From JBFKUL01 sp041635755 (GTDB taxonomy: Bacteria > Pseudomonadota > Gammaproteobacteria > Burkholderiales > SG8-39): a DNA stretch of 21,959 nt. The first letter of the stretch is position 1. Each line of letters starts with the position of its first letter. The notes beneath the pieces were generated by a model. It had not been told where the DNA came from. It searched no databases and worked only from the letters and a program-made list of their open reading frames with translations. The translations under genes and the position numbers were made by a program. The stretch is from the NCBI GenBank assembly GCA_041635755.1, contig JBFKUL010000015.1, positions 1-21,959 on the forward strand. Reading direction: 5' to 3'. This document shows, one piece after another, positions 16,127 through 21,959 of the stretch.

Positions 16127-16822
16127 CTATACCGCACGCCGGACCATCATCTCCTTGATCTTGCCGATGGCGCGGGTCGGGTTCAGGTTCTTTGGGCACA
16201 CATCGACGCAGTTCATGATGGTGTGGCAGCGGAACAGGCGATACGGGTCCTCCAGGTCGTCGAGGCGCTCGCGGGTCGCTTGGTCGCGCGTGTCGGCGAT
16301 GAAGCGGTAGGCCTGAAGCAGGCCCGCCGGACCGACGAACTTGTCCGGGTTCCACCAGAACGACGGGCAGGCGGTCGAGCAGCACGCGCACAGGATGCAT
16401 TCGTAGAGCCCGTTCAGCTCGTCGCGCTCCTCGGGCGATTGCAGCCGTTCACGCTCCGGCGGCGGCTCGTCGTTGATCAGGTAGGGCTTGATCGAGTGGT
16501 ATTGCTTGAAGAACTGCGTCATGTCGACGATCAGGTCGCGCACCACCGGCAATCCGGGCAGCGGGCGCAGCGTCACGTGCTGCGGCAGGTCGGCGATCTT
16601 GGTGATGCAGGCGAGCCCGTTGCGGCCGTTGATGTTCATCGCATCCGAGCCGCACACGCCTTCGCGGCATGAACGCCGGAAGGCAAGCGAGTCGTCCTGC
16701 TCCTTGAGTCGGATCAGTGCGTCGAGCAGCATGCGATCGGTGGTCTCGGGCGCCAGCTCGTAGTTCTTCATGGCGGGACGCTGGTCCTTGTCCGGGTCGT
16801 AGCGGTAGATGGTGAAGCGCAT
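16127..16822 (-). CDS. sdhB: Succinate dehydrogenase iron-sulphur subunit
   Basis: This 231-residue protein carries all three cluster sites. The [2Fe-2S] site is SCREGVCGSD (C52, C57, D60) with C72. The [4Fe-4S] site is C142, C145 and C148 with C209, and the [3Fe-4S] site is C152, C199 and C205 (CILCACCSTACP and CHTIMNCVDVCP). The surrounding sequence FWWNPDKFVGPAGLLQAYRF is almost that of the E. coli protein. It passes electrons from the SdhA flavin to ubiquinone at the SdhCD membrane anchor. It begins 12 bases after sdhA with a purine-rich GAGAGG close to the ATG. Confidence 0.97.
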   Translation of the reverse strand: MRFTIYRYDPDKDQRPAMKNYELAPETTDRMLLDALIRLKEQDDSLAFRRSCREGVCGSDAMNINGRNGLACITKIADLPQHVTLRPLPGLPVVRDLIVDMTQFFKQYHSIKPYLINDEPPPERERLQSPEERDELNGLYECILCACCSTACPSFWWNPDKFVGPAGLLQAYRFIADTRDQATRERLDDLEDPYRLFRCHTIMNCVDVCPKNLNPTRAIGKIKEMMVRRAV

Positions 16823-16834
16823 TGCCTCTCTCTG

Positions 16835-18610
16835 TCAGTAGGTCCGCACCTTGGGCTCGAAGCTCTCCACGCTCACCGGCTTCAGGTGCACCGGCTTGTA
16901 CGCGAGCCGGTTGTCCTCCTTGTACCAGAGCGTGTGCTTGAGCCAGTTCTTGTCGTCGCGGCCGGGGAAATCGGCGCGCGACTGCGCGCCGCGCGATTCC
17001 TTGCGCGCTTCGGCCGAAACGATCGTCGACATCGCCGTTTCGACCAGGTTGTCGAGCTCGAGCGCCTCGACGCGCGCCGTGTTGAACACCTTGGAGCGGT
17101 CCGCAATGAAGGTCTTCGCGGCGCGTGCGGCGACCTCCTGCACCTTCTCGACGCCCTTCGCCAGGTCGTCGGGGAAGCGGAACACTCCGCAATGCGCCTG
17201 CATCGTCCGCCGCAGGGCGTTCGACACGTCGGCGACGCGCTCGCCGGAGTGCGCCCCGTCCAGCCGCGCGAGGCGCGCGCGCGCGCTCTCGGTGGCGTCC
17301 TTGGGCAAGGCCTTGTTCGACTCGCCCATGGCGCGTATGTCCTTGACCATCTGCTCGCCGCCGGCCTTGCCGAACACCACCAAGTCGAGCAGCGAGTTGG
17401 TACCCAGGCGGTTTGCGCCGTGCACCGAAACGCACGCGCACTCGCCCACGGCAAAAAAGCCTGGCACCACGGCTTCAGGATTGCCGTTCCTCGGCGCCAC
17501 CACCTGCCCGAGATAATTGGTCGGGATGCCGCCCATCTGATAGTGCACCGTGGGTACCACCGGGATCGGATCCTTGATCGGATCGGCGTTGGCGAACTTG
17601 ATGGCGATCTCGCGGATCCCCGGCAGGCGCTGCATGATCACCTCGGGGCCGAGGTGATCGAGCTTGAGCATGACGTGATCGGCGTCGGGGCCGCAGCCGC
17701 GGCCTTCCTTGATCTCGGTGGTCATGGCGCGCGACACCACGTCTCGGCTGGCGAGATCCTTGGCGTTCGGCGCGTAGCGCTCCATGAAGCGCTCGCCGTC
17801 CTTGTTCAGCAGGTAGCCGCCCTCGCCGCGCACGCCTTCGGTGATCAGCACGCCCGCGCCGGCCACGCCGGTCGGGTGGAACTGCCAGAACTCCATGTCC
17901 TCGAGCGGAATGCCCGCGCGCGCCGCCATGCCGAGGCCGTCGCCGGTATTGATGAAGGCGTTGGTGGTCGCCCAGTAGATGCGCCCCGCGCCGCCGGTGG
18001 CGAACAGCGTCGCTTTGGCGTGGAACACGCTCACCTCGCCGGTCTCCATCTCGAGCGCAGTGACCCCGAGCACCTGGCCCTCGGCATCGCGGATCAGGTC
18101 GAGCGCCATCCACTCGACGAAGAACTGCGTGCTGGCACGCACGTTCTGCTGATAGAGGGTGTGCAGCATGGCGTGGCCGGTGCGGTCGGCCGCGGCGCAG
18201 GAGCGCATCGCCATCTTGTTGCTGCCGTAATCCTGCGTGTGCCCGCCGAACGGACGCTGATAGATCTTGCCGTTGTCAAGCCGGTCGAAGGGCATGCCCA
18301 TGTGCTCGAGTTCGACCACCACCTCGACGGCGCGGCGGCACATGTACTCGATCGCGTCCTGGTCGCCGAGGTAATCGGAGCCCTTGACCGTGTCGTACAT
18401 GTGCCAGTGCCAGTTGTCCTCGGTCGAATTGGCGAGCGGCGCGGCGATGCCGCCTTGCGCCGCCACGGTGTGCGAGCGCGTCGGGAAAACCTTGGTCAGC
18501 ACCGCGACCTTGAGATTGGCGCGCGCAAGCTCCAAGGCCGCGCGCAGCCCCGAGCCGCCGGCGCCGACTACGAGTGCATCGAACTTGCGAACCGGCAGCG
18601 ACATGCTCAT
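16835..18610 (-). CDS. sdhA: Succinate dehydrogenase flavoprotein subunit
   Basis: This is a 591-residue flavoprotein. FAD binding is by ALVVGAGGSGLRAAL (12-26), and H47 in FPTRSHTVAAQGG is the covalent FAD site. Active-site residues H245 (FWQFHPTG), R289 (LASRD), H356 (TVHYQMGG) and R401 (GANRLGTNSL) follow E. coli H242, R286, H354 and R399. It oxidises succinate to fumarate on the cytoplasmic face. The first ATG (18610) overlaps the sdhD stop as ATGA. A second ATG at 18604 would remove two residues, and neither has a clear Shine-Dalgarno, so translational coupling to sdhD is likely. Confidence 0.97.
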   Translation of the reverse strand: MSMSLPVRKFDALVVGAGGSGLRAALELARANLKVAVLTKVFPTRSHTVAAQGGIAAPLANSTEDNWHWHMYDTVKGSDYLGDQDAIEYMCRRAVEVVVELEHMGMPFDRLDNGKIYQRPFGGHTQDYGSNKMAMRSCAAADRTGHAMLHTLYQQNVRASTQFFVEWMALDLIRDAEGQVLGVTALEMETGEVSVFHAKATLFATGGAGRIYWATTNAFINTGDGLGMAARAGIPLEDMEFWQFHPTGVAGAGVLITEGVRGEGGYLLNKDGERFMERYAPNAKDLASRDVVSRAMTTEIKEGRGCGPDADHVMLKLDHLGPEVIMQRLPGIREIAIKFANADPIKDPIPVVPTVHYQMGGIPTNYLGQVVAPRNGNPEAVVPGFFAVGECACVSVHGANRLGTNSLLDLVVFGKAGGEQMVKDIRAMGESNKALPKDATESARARLARLDGAHSGERVADVSNALRRTMQAHCGVFRFPDDLAKGVEKVQEVAARAAKTFIADRSKVFNTARVEALELDNLVETAMSTIVSAEARKESRGAQSRADFPGRDDKNWLKHTLWYKEDNRLAYKPVHLKPVSVESFEPKVRTY

Positions 18611-18951
18611 CGCCACAGGATATGGATCGTCCAGGCGAGATAGCCCCCGATCACCAGCAGCACCCCCACCTGCAGCGTGAGACGAATGCCCACCGGCTTG
18701 ACGTAGTCCATCAGGATGTCGCGCATGCCGACCCACATATGCCAGGAAAGACTGGCGGCGAACAACAGCGTCGCGACGCGCATCCAACCCTGCGCGAACA
18801 GGTTCTTCCACACGTCGTAGCTGAGCGGCTGGCCGAGCGTCAGCACGCCAAGCACGGCCACCGTGTACATGGCCATGATCACCGCCGTGATGCGCTGCGC
18901 GAGCCAGTCGCGCAGGCCGTAATGCGCGCCCACCACGATCCGATTCACCAT
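18607..18951 (-). CDS. sdhD: Succinate dehydrogenase membrane anchor subunit SdhD
   Basis: This 114-residue hydrophobic protein has three membrane helices (about 21-41, 57-77 and 92-112). The SLSWHMWVGMRDILMDYVKP segment (68-87) places H71 and D82/Y83 at the same numbers as in E. coli SdhD, where Tyr83 helps bind ubiquinone. With SdhC it anchors the complex and forms the quinone and haem b sites. The ATG at 18951 lies inside the end of sdhC (seven-base overlap), and the stop overlaps the sdhA start. The longer open frame to 19566 is a shadow of sdhC. Confidence 0.93.
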   Translation of the reverse strand: MVNRIVVGAHYGLRDWLAQRITAVIMAMYTVAVLGVLTLGQPLSYDVWKNLFAQGWMRVATLLFAASLSWHMWVGMRDILMDYVKPVGIRLTLQVGVLLVIGGYLAWTIHILWR

Positions 18952-19349
18952 AGCTTGATCCCGAAGAAGGCGGTGAGCGCGATGCTCGCCACCAGCACCA
19001 CGATGCTGGTGATGCGCGAGCTTTCCTTGTCGACGCCCTTGTGAAGGTCGAGAAACAGATAGCGGATGCCGGCGCAGAAGTGGTGGCAGTACGCCCAGAT
19101 CAGCGCGAGCAGCGCGAGCTTCACCAGCGGCAGGCTGGCGTAGTACTTGACGTAGGCGAAGTCGCCTTCCGAGGCGAGGCTGCGATCGAGCATGAACAGC
19201 AGCCAGACCGCCGCAAGAAACAGCAGCAAGCCGCTGACACGGTGCAGGATCGACACCCAGCCGGCGAGCGGAAGGCGGATTTCGAACAGCAGCGCGGTCA
19301 GACTCAGGTATTTGGGGCGAGTTTTCTTGCTGACGGCCGCTTGCGTCAT
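18945..19349 (-). CDS. sdhC: Succinate dehydrogenase cytochrome b556 subunit SdhC
   Basis: This is a 134-residue, three-helix membrane protein. RPKYLSL (11-17) and RLPLAGWVSILHRVSG (25-40) form the family signature near the quinone site. H90 in YCHHFCAGIRYLFLD corresponds to the E. coli haem ligand H84. The start ATG has AGAGGA (complement of 19361-19366) ten bases upstream. It is the first gene of sdhCDABE-gltA on the minus strand, and a candidate -10 box lies about 50 bases upstream. Confidence 0.95.
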   Translation of the reverse strand: MTQAAVSKKTRPKYLSLTALLFEIRLPLAGWVSILHRVSGLLLFLAAVWLLFMLDRSLASEGDFAYVKYYASLPLVKLALLALIWAYCHHFCAGIRYLFLDLHKGVDKESSRITSIVVLVASIALTAFFGIKLW

Positions 19350-19399
19350 GACCGGGATGTCCTCTTGGGGTGCCGGAAGTTCGATGCAGGGACCAGCAG

Positions 19400-19405
19400 A
19401 TTATA
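19400..19405 (-). promoter_or_regulatory. Candidate -10 box for sdhC operon
   Basis: The minus strand reads a perfect TATAAT here (context GCGATATAATCTG), about 50 bases before the sdhC start. The best -35 candidate, GCCGTT 16 bases upstream, is poor, so an activator may be needed or the match may be chance. The 104-base gap 19350-19453 contains only this, the hairpin at 19424-19443 and the sdhC Shine-Dalgarno. Confidence 0.45.
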
Positions 19406-19423
19406 TCGCTGCAGCGCAACGAA

Positions 19424-19443
19424 CGGCGCGCGCGGGCGCGCCG
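19424..19443 (-). terminator. GC hairpin after gntR (possible terminator)
   Basis: CGGCGCGC (19424-19431) is perfectly complementary to GCGCGCCG (19436-19443) with a four-base loop, ten bases past the gntR stop. On the minus strand it is followed by TTCGTT, not a solid T-run. It could weaken read-through from gntR into sdhC, and it overlaps where the sdh -35 region should be. Confidence 0.35.
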
Positions 19444-19453
19444 ATTCGCCATC

Positions 19454-20185
19454 TCACCCCAGTTCGCTGCGGTAGTAGTACTGATCGGTCTTGTACAAGC
19501 CGCGGCGCCACTCCACCGGGCGATCGCCATAGGTATAAGAGAGTCGCTCGACCTCGAGCAGAGCATGTCCGGCGGTCACCTTAAGCAACGTCGCGCTTGC
19601 GGCGTCCGCCGCAACCGCCTTGAGCTTTTCCTGTGCGCGCACCATACGCGTGCCGAACTGTGTTTCAAACAAGTTGTAGAGCGCGCCCTGGTGCTCGGTG
19701 ATCGCTTGCGCGGTGAGGCCCTTGAACAGATTTCCCGGCAACCAGACCTCCTCGAGCACCACTGGATCGCCCGCGAACACCAGCAGGCGTCTGAGCACCA
19801 CGACTCCGTCGCCTGTTTTGAGTTCGAGTAGGCGCGCAAGCTCGGCGCCACAGCGCGAGCGCCGGAACTCGAGCAGCTGACGCTCCGGCGCCACCGGCTC
19901 GCCCGCGTCCGGCGCGAGGCGCAGGAAGCGGAATCGCACCTGGGGTTCGCCGTGCGTCGCGACGAAGGTGCCCTTGCCCTGGCGGCGCACCAGCAGGTTC
20001 TCGGCGGCGAGCTCGTCGATCGCCTTGCGCACGGTGCCTTGGCTAACGTTGTAGCGCGTGGCGAGCTCGATTTCGCTCGGAATAACCTCGCCCGGACGCC
20101 ATTCCCCGCCGCGCAGTCCGTCCAGCAGCAACTCCTTGATCTGCTTGTAAAGGGGGCTGAAAGTAGGCGAGCTCATGCAAGTCAT
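19454..20185 (-). CDS. GntR-family regulator, HutC subfamily
   Basis: This 243-residue protein has an N-terminal winged helix (about 10-77: PLYKQIKELLLDGL, then VIPSEIELATRYNVSQGTVRKAIDEL, then RRQGKGTFV). A C-terminal UTRA ligand domain follows (about 95-240: LVFAGDPVVLEEVWLP; ALLEVERLSYTYGDRPVEWRRGLY). UTRA proteins bind small organic ligands and usually repress nearby genes. The effector here is unknown; a citrate-cycle or methylcitrate-cycle acid is a reasonable guess from position. Start ATG 20185 is preferred over ATG 20176 because GAGGG (complement of 20195-20199) precedes it. The gene diverges from mdh and reads toward sdhC. The inverted repeat at 20217-20248 sits in its own upstream region, which would fit autoregulation. 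Confidence 0.93.
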   Translation of the reverse strand: MTCMSSPTFSPLYKQIKELLLDGLRGGEWRPGEVIPSEIELATRYNVSQGTVRKAIDELAAENLLVRRQGKGTFVATHGEPQVRFRFLRLAPDAGEPVAPERQLLEFRRSRCGAELARLLELKTGDGVVVLRRLLVFAGDPVVLEEVWLPGNLFKGLTAQAITEHQGALYNLFETQFGTRMVRAQEKLKAVAADAASATLLKVTAGHALLEVERLSYTYGDRPVEWRRGLYKTDQYYYRSELG

Positions 20186-20200
20186 TTCAGCATACCCTCG

Positions 20201-20212
20201 TAGACTCGTCTA
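20201..20212. promoter_or_regulatory. Short dyad TAGAC-TC-GTCTA
   Basis: This perfect five-base inverted repeat with a two-base centre lies between the large operator and the gntR ribosome site. It shares the AGAC-NN-GTCT core with the dyad at 20355-20368 and may be a secondary GntR site. It lies inside the gntR 5' leader if the promoter is further up. Confidence 0.4.
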
Positions 20213-20216
20213 TATT

Positions 20217-20248
20217 GTGTCTTATGTCTTATAAAAAACATAAGACAC
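20217..20248. promoter_or_regulatory. Candidate GntR operator: 11-bp perfect inverted repeat
   Basis: GTGTCTTATGT (20217-20227) is repeated inverted as ACATAAGACAC (20238-20248) around an AT-rich 10-base centre. Inside, the seven-base box GTCTTAT occurs twice in tandem (20219-20225 and 20226-20232) and once inverted as ATAAGAC (20240-20246). A dyad of this size in an otherwise GC-rich chromosome, between a GntR gene and a divergent target, is a likely binding site. It directly precedes the mdh -35 box. On the other strand it contains a TATAAG that could be the gntR -10. Binding would therefore affect both genes. Confidence 0.7.
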
Positions 20249-20249
20249 G

Positions 20250-20278
20250 TTGACTTGAGGTCGAGCGCCGCTTACCAT
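20250..20278 (+). promoter_or_regulatory. Candidate mdh-prpB promoter
   Basis: TTGACT (20250-20255) and TACCAT (20273-20278) are separated by exactly 17 bases. They match the sigma-70 consensus at five and four of six positions. The -35 box starts two bases after the inverted repeat ends. The predicted start near 20285 would leave a leader of about 100 bases before mdh. Confidence 0.6.
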
Positions 20279-20354
20279 CGCGCGACCGCGCGCCAAGCTC
20301 TTAGCGCACGGCAAGGATTCGCGGCGAGGGAGCAGCCTAGAATCCTGCGTACCC

Positions 20355-20368
20355 GAAGACGAGTCTTC
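20355..20368. promoter_or_regulatory. Short dyad GAAGAC-GA-GTCTTC in mdh leader
   Basis: This perfect six-base inverted repeat with a two-base centre ends six bases before the mdh Shine-Dalgarno GGAG (20375-20378). Its AAGAC/GTCTT halves resemble the boxes of the main operator. It could be a downstream operator, or in RNA a small hairpin with too tight a loop to be stable. Confidence 0.4.
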
Positions 20369-20383
20369 ATTTCCGGAGTTTCC

Positions 20384-21376
20384 ATGTCCAAAGCACCTGT
20401 TCGCGTCGCGGTCACCGGCGCTGCCGGCCAAATCGGCTACAGCCTCCTCTTCCGTATCGCCGCCGGCGACATGCTCGGCAAAGACCAGCCGGTCATCCTG
20501 CAGCTGCTCGAAATCCCGGATGAAAAGGCGCAGAAGGCGCTCAAGGGCGTCATGATGGAGCTCGATGACGGCGCCTTTCCCCTGCTGCACGCGATGGTCG
20601 CGGCCTCCGATCCAATGGTGGGCTTCAAGGATGCGCAGATCGCTTTGCTGGTGGGCGCACGGCCGCGCGGGCCCGGCATGGAGCGCAAGGACCTGCTGGA
20701 GGCGAATGGCAAGATCTTCGCGCCGCAAGGCAAGGCGCTCGACGCGGTCGCCAAACGCAACGTCAAAGTGCTGGTGGTGGGCAACCCGGCCAATACCAAC
20801 TGCCTGATTGCCATGAAGAATGCACCCGGCCTGAAGCCGCACCAGTTCACCGCCATGATGCGCCTAGACCATAACCGCGCGCGCAGCCAGATCGCGCAGA
20901 AGCTCGGCAAGCCCGTGAGCAGCGTGCGCAAGGTCACCGTCTGGGGGAACCACTCGGCGACGCAGTATCCGGACATCTTTCAGGCCGAATGCGGCGGCAA
21001 GAAGGTCTGGCCGGTGATCAAGGACCAGGCCTGGCTCGAAAGCACGTTCATCCCGACGGTGCAAAAGCGTGGCGCCGCAATCATCGAGGCGCGCGGGCTG
21101 TCCTCGGCAGCGAGCGCGGCCAGCGCGGCGATCGACCACGTGCGCGATTGGGTGCACGGCACCCCGCGAGGCGACTGGGTCTCGATGGGCATTCCCTCGG
21201 ACGGCAGCTATGGCATCCCGGAGGGCGTGATGTACGGCTATCCGGTAACCTGCAAGGAGGGCAAGATCAGCATCGTCAAGGGCCTCGAAGTGAGCGATTT
21301 CTCGCGCCAGCGCATGAGCGCCACGCTCAAGGAGCTCCACGAGGAGCGCGAAGGCATCAAGCCGCTGCTCGGATAG
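20384..21376 (+). CDS. mdh: Malate dehydrogenase (NAD-dependent)
   Basis: This is a 330-residue malate dehydrogenase of the cytosolic-eukaryote-like group usual in betaproteobacteria. VAVTGAAGQIGYSLLFRIA (8-26) binds NAD. GARPRGPGMERKDLL (91-105) is the substrate loop with R95 and R101. Catalytic H190 is in WGNHSATQYPD, with D162 and R165 in MRLDHNRAR. It interconverts malate and oxaloacetate, supplying GltA. The ATG at 20384 is chosen because GGAG (20375-20378) lies five bases upstream and the family begins there. The open frame back to 20255 runs through the promoter and is not coding. The prpB gene follows after nine bases. Confidence 0.97.
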   Translation: MSKAPVRVAVTGAAGQIGYSLLFRIAAGDMLGKDQPVILQLLEIPDEKAQKALKGVMMELDDGAFPLLHAMVAASDPMVGFKDAQIALLVGARPRGPGMERKDLLEANGKIFAPQGKALDAVAKRNVKVLVVGNPANTNCLIAMKNAPGLKPHQFTAMMRLDHNRARSQIAQKLGKPVSSVRKVTVWGNHSATQYPDIFQAECGGKKVWPVIKDQAWLESTFIPTVQKRGAAIIEARGLSSAASAASAAIDHVRDWVHGTPRGDWVSMGIPSDGSYGIPEGVMYGYPVTCKEGKISIVKGLEVSDFSRQRMSATLKELHEEREGIKPLLG

Positions 21377-21385
21377 GAGACGGCG

Positions 21386-21959
21386 ATGGCACAGGCATCC
21401 GCGGGTGCGCGCTTCAAGCAGGCGCTGAAGGATGAGACGCCGCTGCAGGTGATCGGCGCGATCTGTGCCTATCATGCGCTGCTCGCCAAGCGCTCCGGCT
21501 ACCGCGCGATCTACCTTTCGGGCGGTGGCGTCGCCGCCGGCTCGCTCGGCCTGCCCGATCTCGGAATCTCGAACCTGGACGACGTGCTCACCGACGTGCG
21601 GCGCATCACCGACGTGTGCGACCTGCCGCTGCTGGTGGACGTCGACACCGGCTTCGGCGCGAGCGCCTTCAACGTCGCGCGCACCACGCGCTCGCTGGTG
21701 AAGTTCGGTGCCGCCGCAATGCACATCGAGGACCAGGTCGGCGCCAAGCGCTGCGGCCATCGTCCGGGCAAGGAGCTGGTCTCCAAGGACGAGATGTGCG
21801 ACCGCATCAGGGCCGCGGTTGACGCGCGCAGCGACCGCGACTTCGTGATCATGGCACGCACCGATGCGCTCGCAAGCGAGGGTCTCGAGAAGGCACTCGA
21901 GCGCGCCGCGGCCTATGTCGAGGCGGGCGCCGACATGATCTTTCCGGAGGCGATCACCG
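21386..21959 (+). CDS. prpB: 2-methylisocitrate lyase (3' end outside window)
   Basis: The first 191 residues, of roughly 295 expected, belong to a PEP mutase/isocitrate lyase superfamily enzyme. D58, D85 and D87 (LLVDVDTGFG) are the Mg-site acids and KRCGH at 121-125 holds catalytic C123. These numbers equal those of E. coli PrpB as I recall them. The segment YRAIYLSGGGVAAGSLGLPD (39-58) is also typical. It splits 2-methylisocitrate into pyruvate and succinate, the last step of the methylcitrate cycle. AGGAG at 21375-21379 overlaps the mdh stop and sits six bases before the ATG, so it is co-transcribed with mdh. Oxaloacetate decarboxylase and related members are less likely given KRCGH. Confidence 0.9.
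   Translation, partial: MAQASAGARFKQALKDETPLQVIGAICAYHALLAKRSGYRAIYLSGGGVAAGSLGLPDLGISNLDDVLTDVRRITDVCDLPLLVDVDTGFGASAFNVARTTRSLVKFGAAAMHIEDQVGAKRCGHRPGKELVSKDEMCDRIRAAVDARSDRDFVIMARTDALASEGLEKALERAAAYVEAGADMIFPEAIT

Noticed and set aside
16886..18643. 585-codon plus-strand frame opposite sdhA
   Set aside because: It is a shadow of sdhA, with no domain pattern and no ribosome site at its start.
18952..19566. N-terminal extension of the sdhD frame
   Set aside because: It overlaps sdhC in another frame. SdhD homologues start at the MVNRIVVGAHYGLRDW segment.
1..21959. Search for tRNA/rRNA genes, insertion sequences, attachment sites and CRISPR arrays
   Set aside because: I saw no transposase or integrase motifs, no regularly spaced repeats and no tRNA-like cloverleaf in the short gaps. 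Reading by eye could miss a subtle element, but nearly all DNA is occupied by recognised genes.

Overview
This GC-rich window is a piece of proteobacterial chromosome, most probably from a betaproteobacterium of the Burkholderiales type. The order mdh, divergent gntR-sdhCDAB-sdhE-gltA, then odhA-odhB-lpd-zapE is, from general knowledge, a conserved core-metabolism arrangement in that class. I see no RNA gene, insertion sequence, phage gene or CRISPR array, and packing is tight with several ATGA/GTGA-type overlaps. Most of the window is ordinary central metabolism.

Layout. (1) Positions 2-2779, plus strand: the end of an MFS transporter, an HMG-CoA lyase family enzyme and a class III (CaiB/BaiF) CoA-transferase. 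Together these could import, activate and cleave a branched hydroxy-dicarboxylic acid. (2) Positions 2804-7547, minus strand: an acuI-like reductase, a PrpE-type acyl-CoA synthetase, a GlcG/HbpS-family protein, a small cupin and a bacterial type IB topoisomerase. (3) Positions 7572-14438, minus strand: the 2-oxoglutarate dehydrogenase genes odhA, odhB and lpdA, plus the ATPase zapE. A textbook intrinsic terminator lies between odhA and odhB. (4) Positions 14482-19349, minus strand: gltA, sdhE, sdhB, sdhA, sdhD and sdhC. (5) Positions 19454-21959: a HutC-type GntR regulator (minus) diverging from mdh-prpB (plus) across a 198-base control region. That region holds a perfect 11-bp inverted repeat abutting the mdh -35 box, and two related short dyads.

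How the genes work together. GltA, OdhAB-Lpd, SdhCDAB (with SdhE for flavinylation) and Mdh cover citrate synthesis, 2-oxoglutarate oxidation, succinate oxidation and malate oxidation. The PrpE-type ligase and AcuI would feed propionyl-CoA, from propionate or acrylate, into the methylcitrate cycle. PrpB, immediately after mdh, cleaves 2-methylisocitrate to succinate and pyruvate, so succinate re-enters through Sdh and Mdh. The GntR protein sits where it could coordinate both directions.

The least explained features are the GntR operator set, the terminator inside the odh cluster, the acuI-prpE-glcG-cupin overlap group, the lyase/CoA-transferase pair and a basic tail on citrate synthase. No wholly new system is evident.
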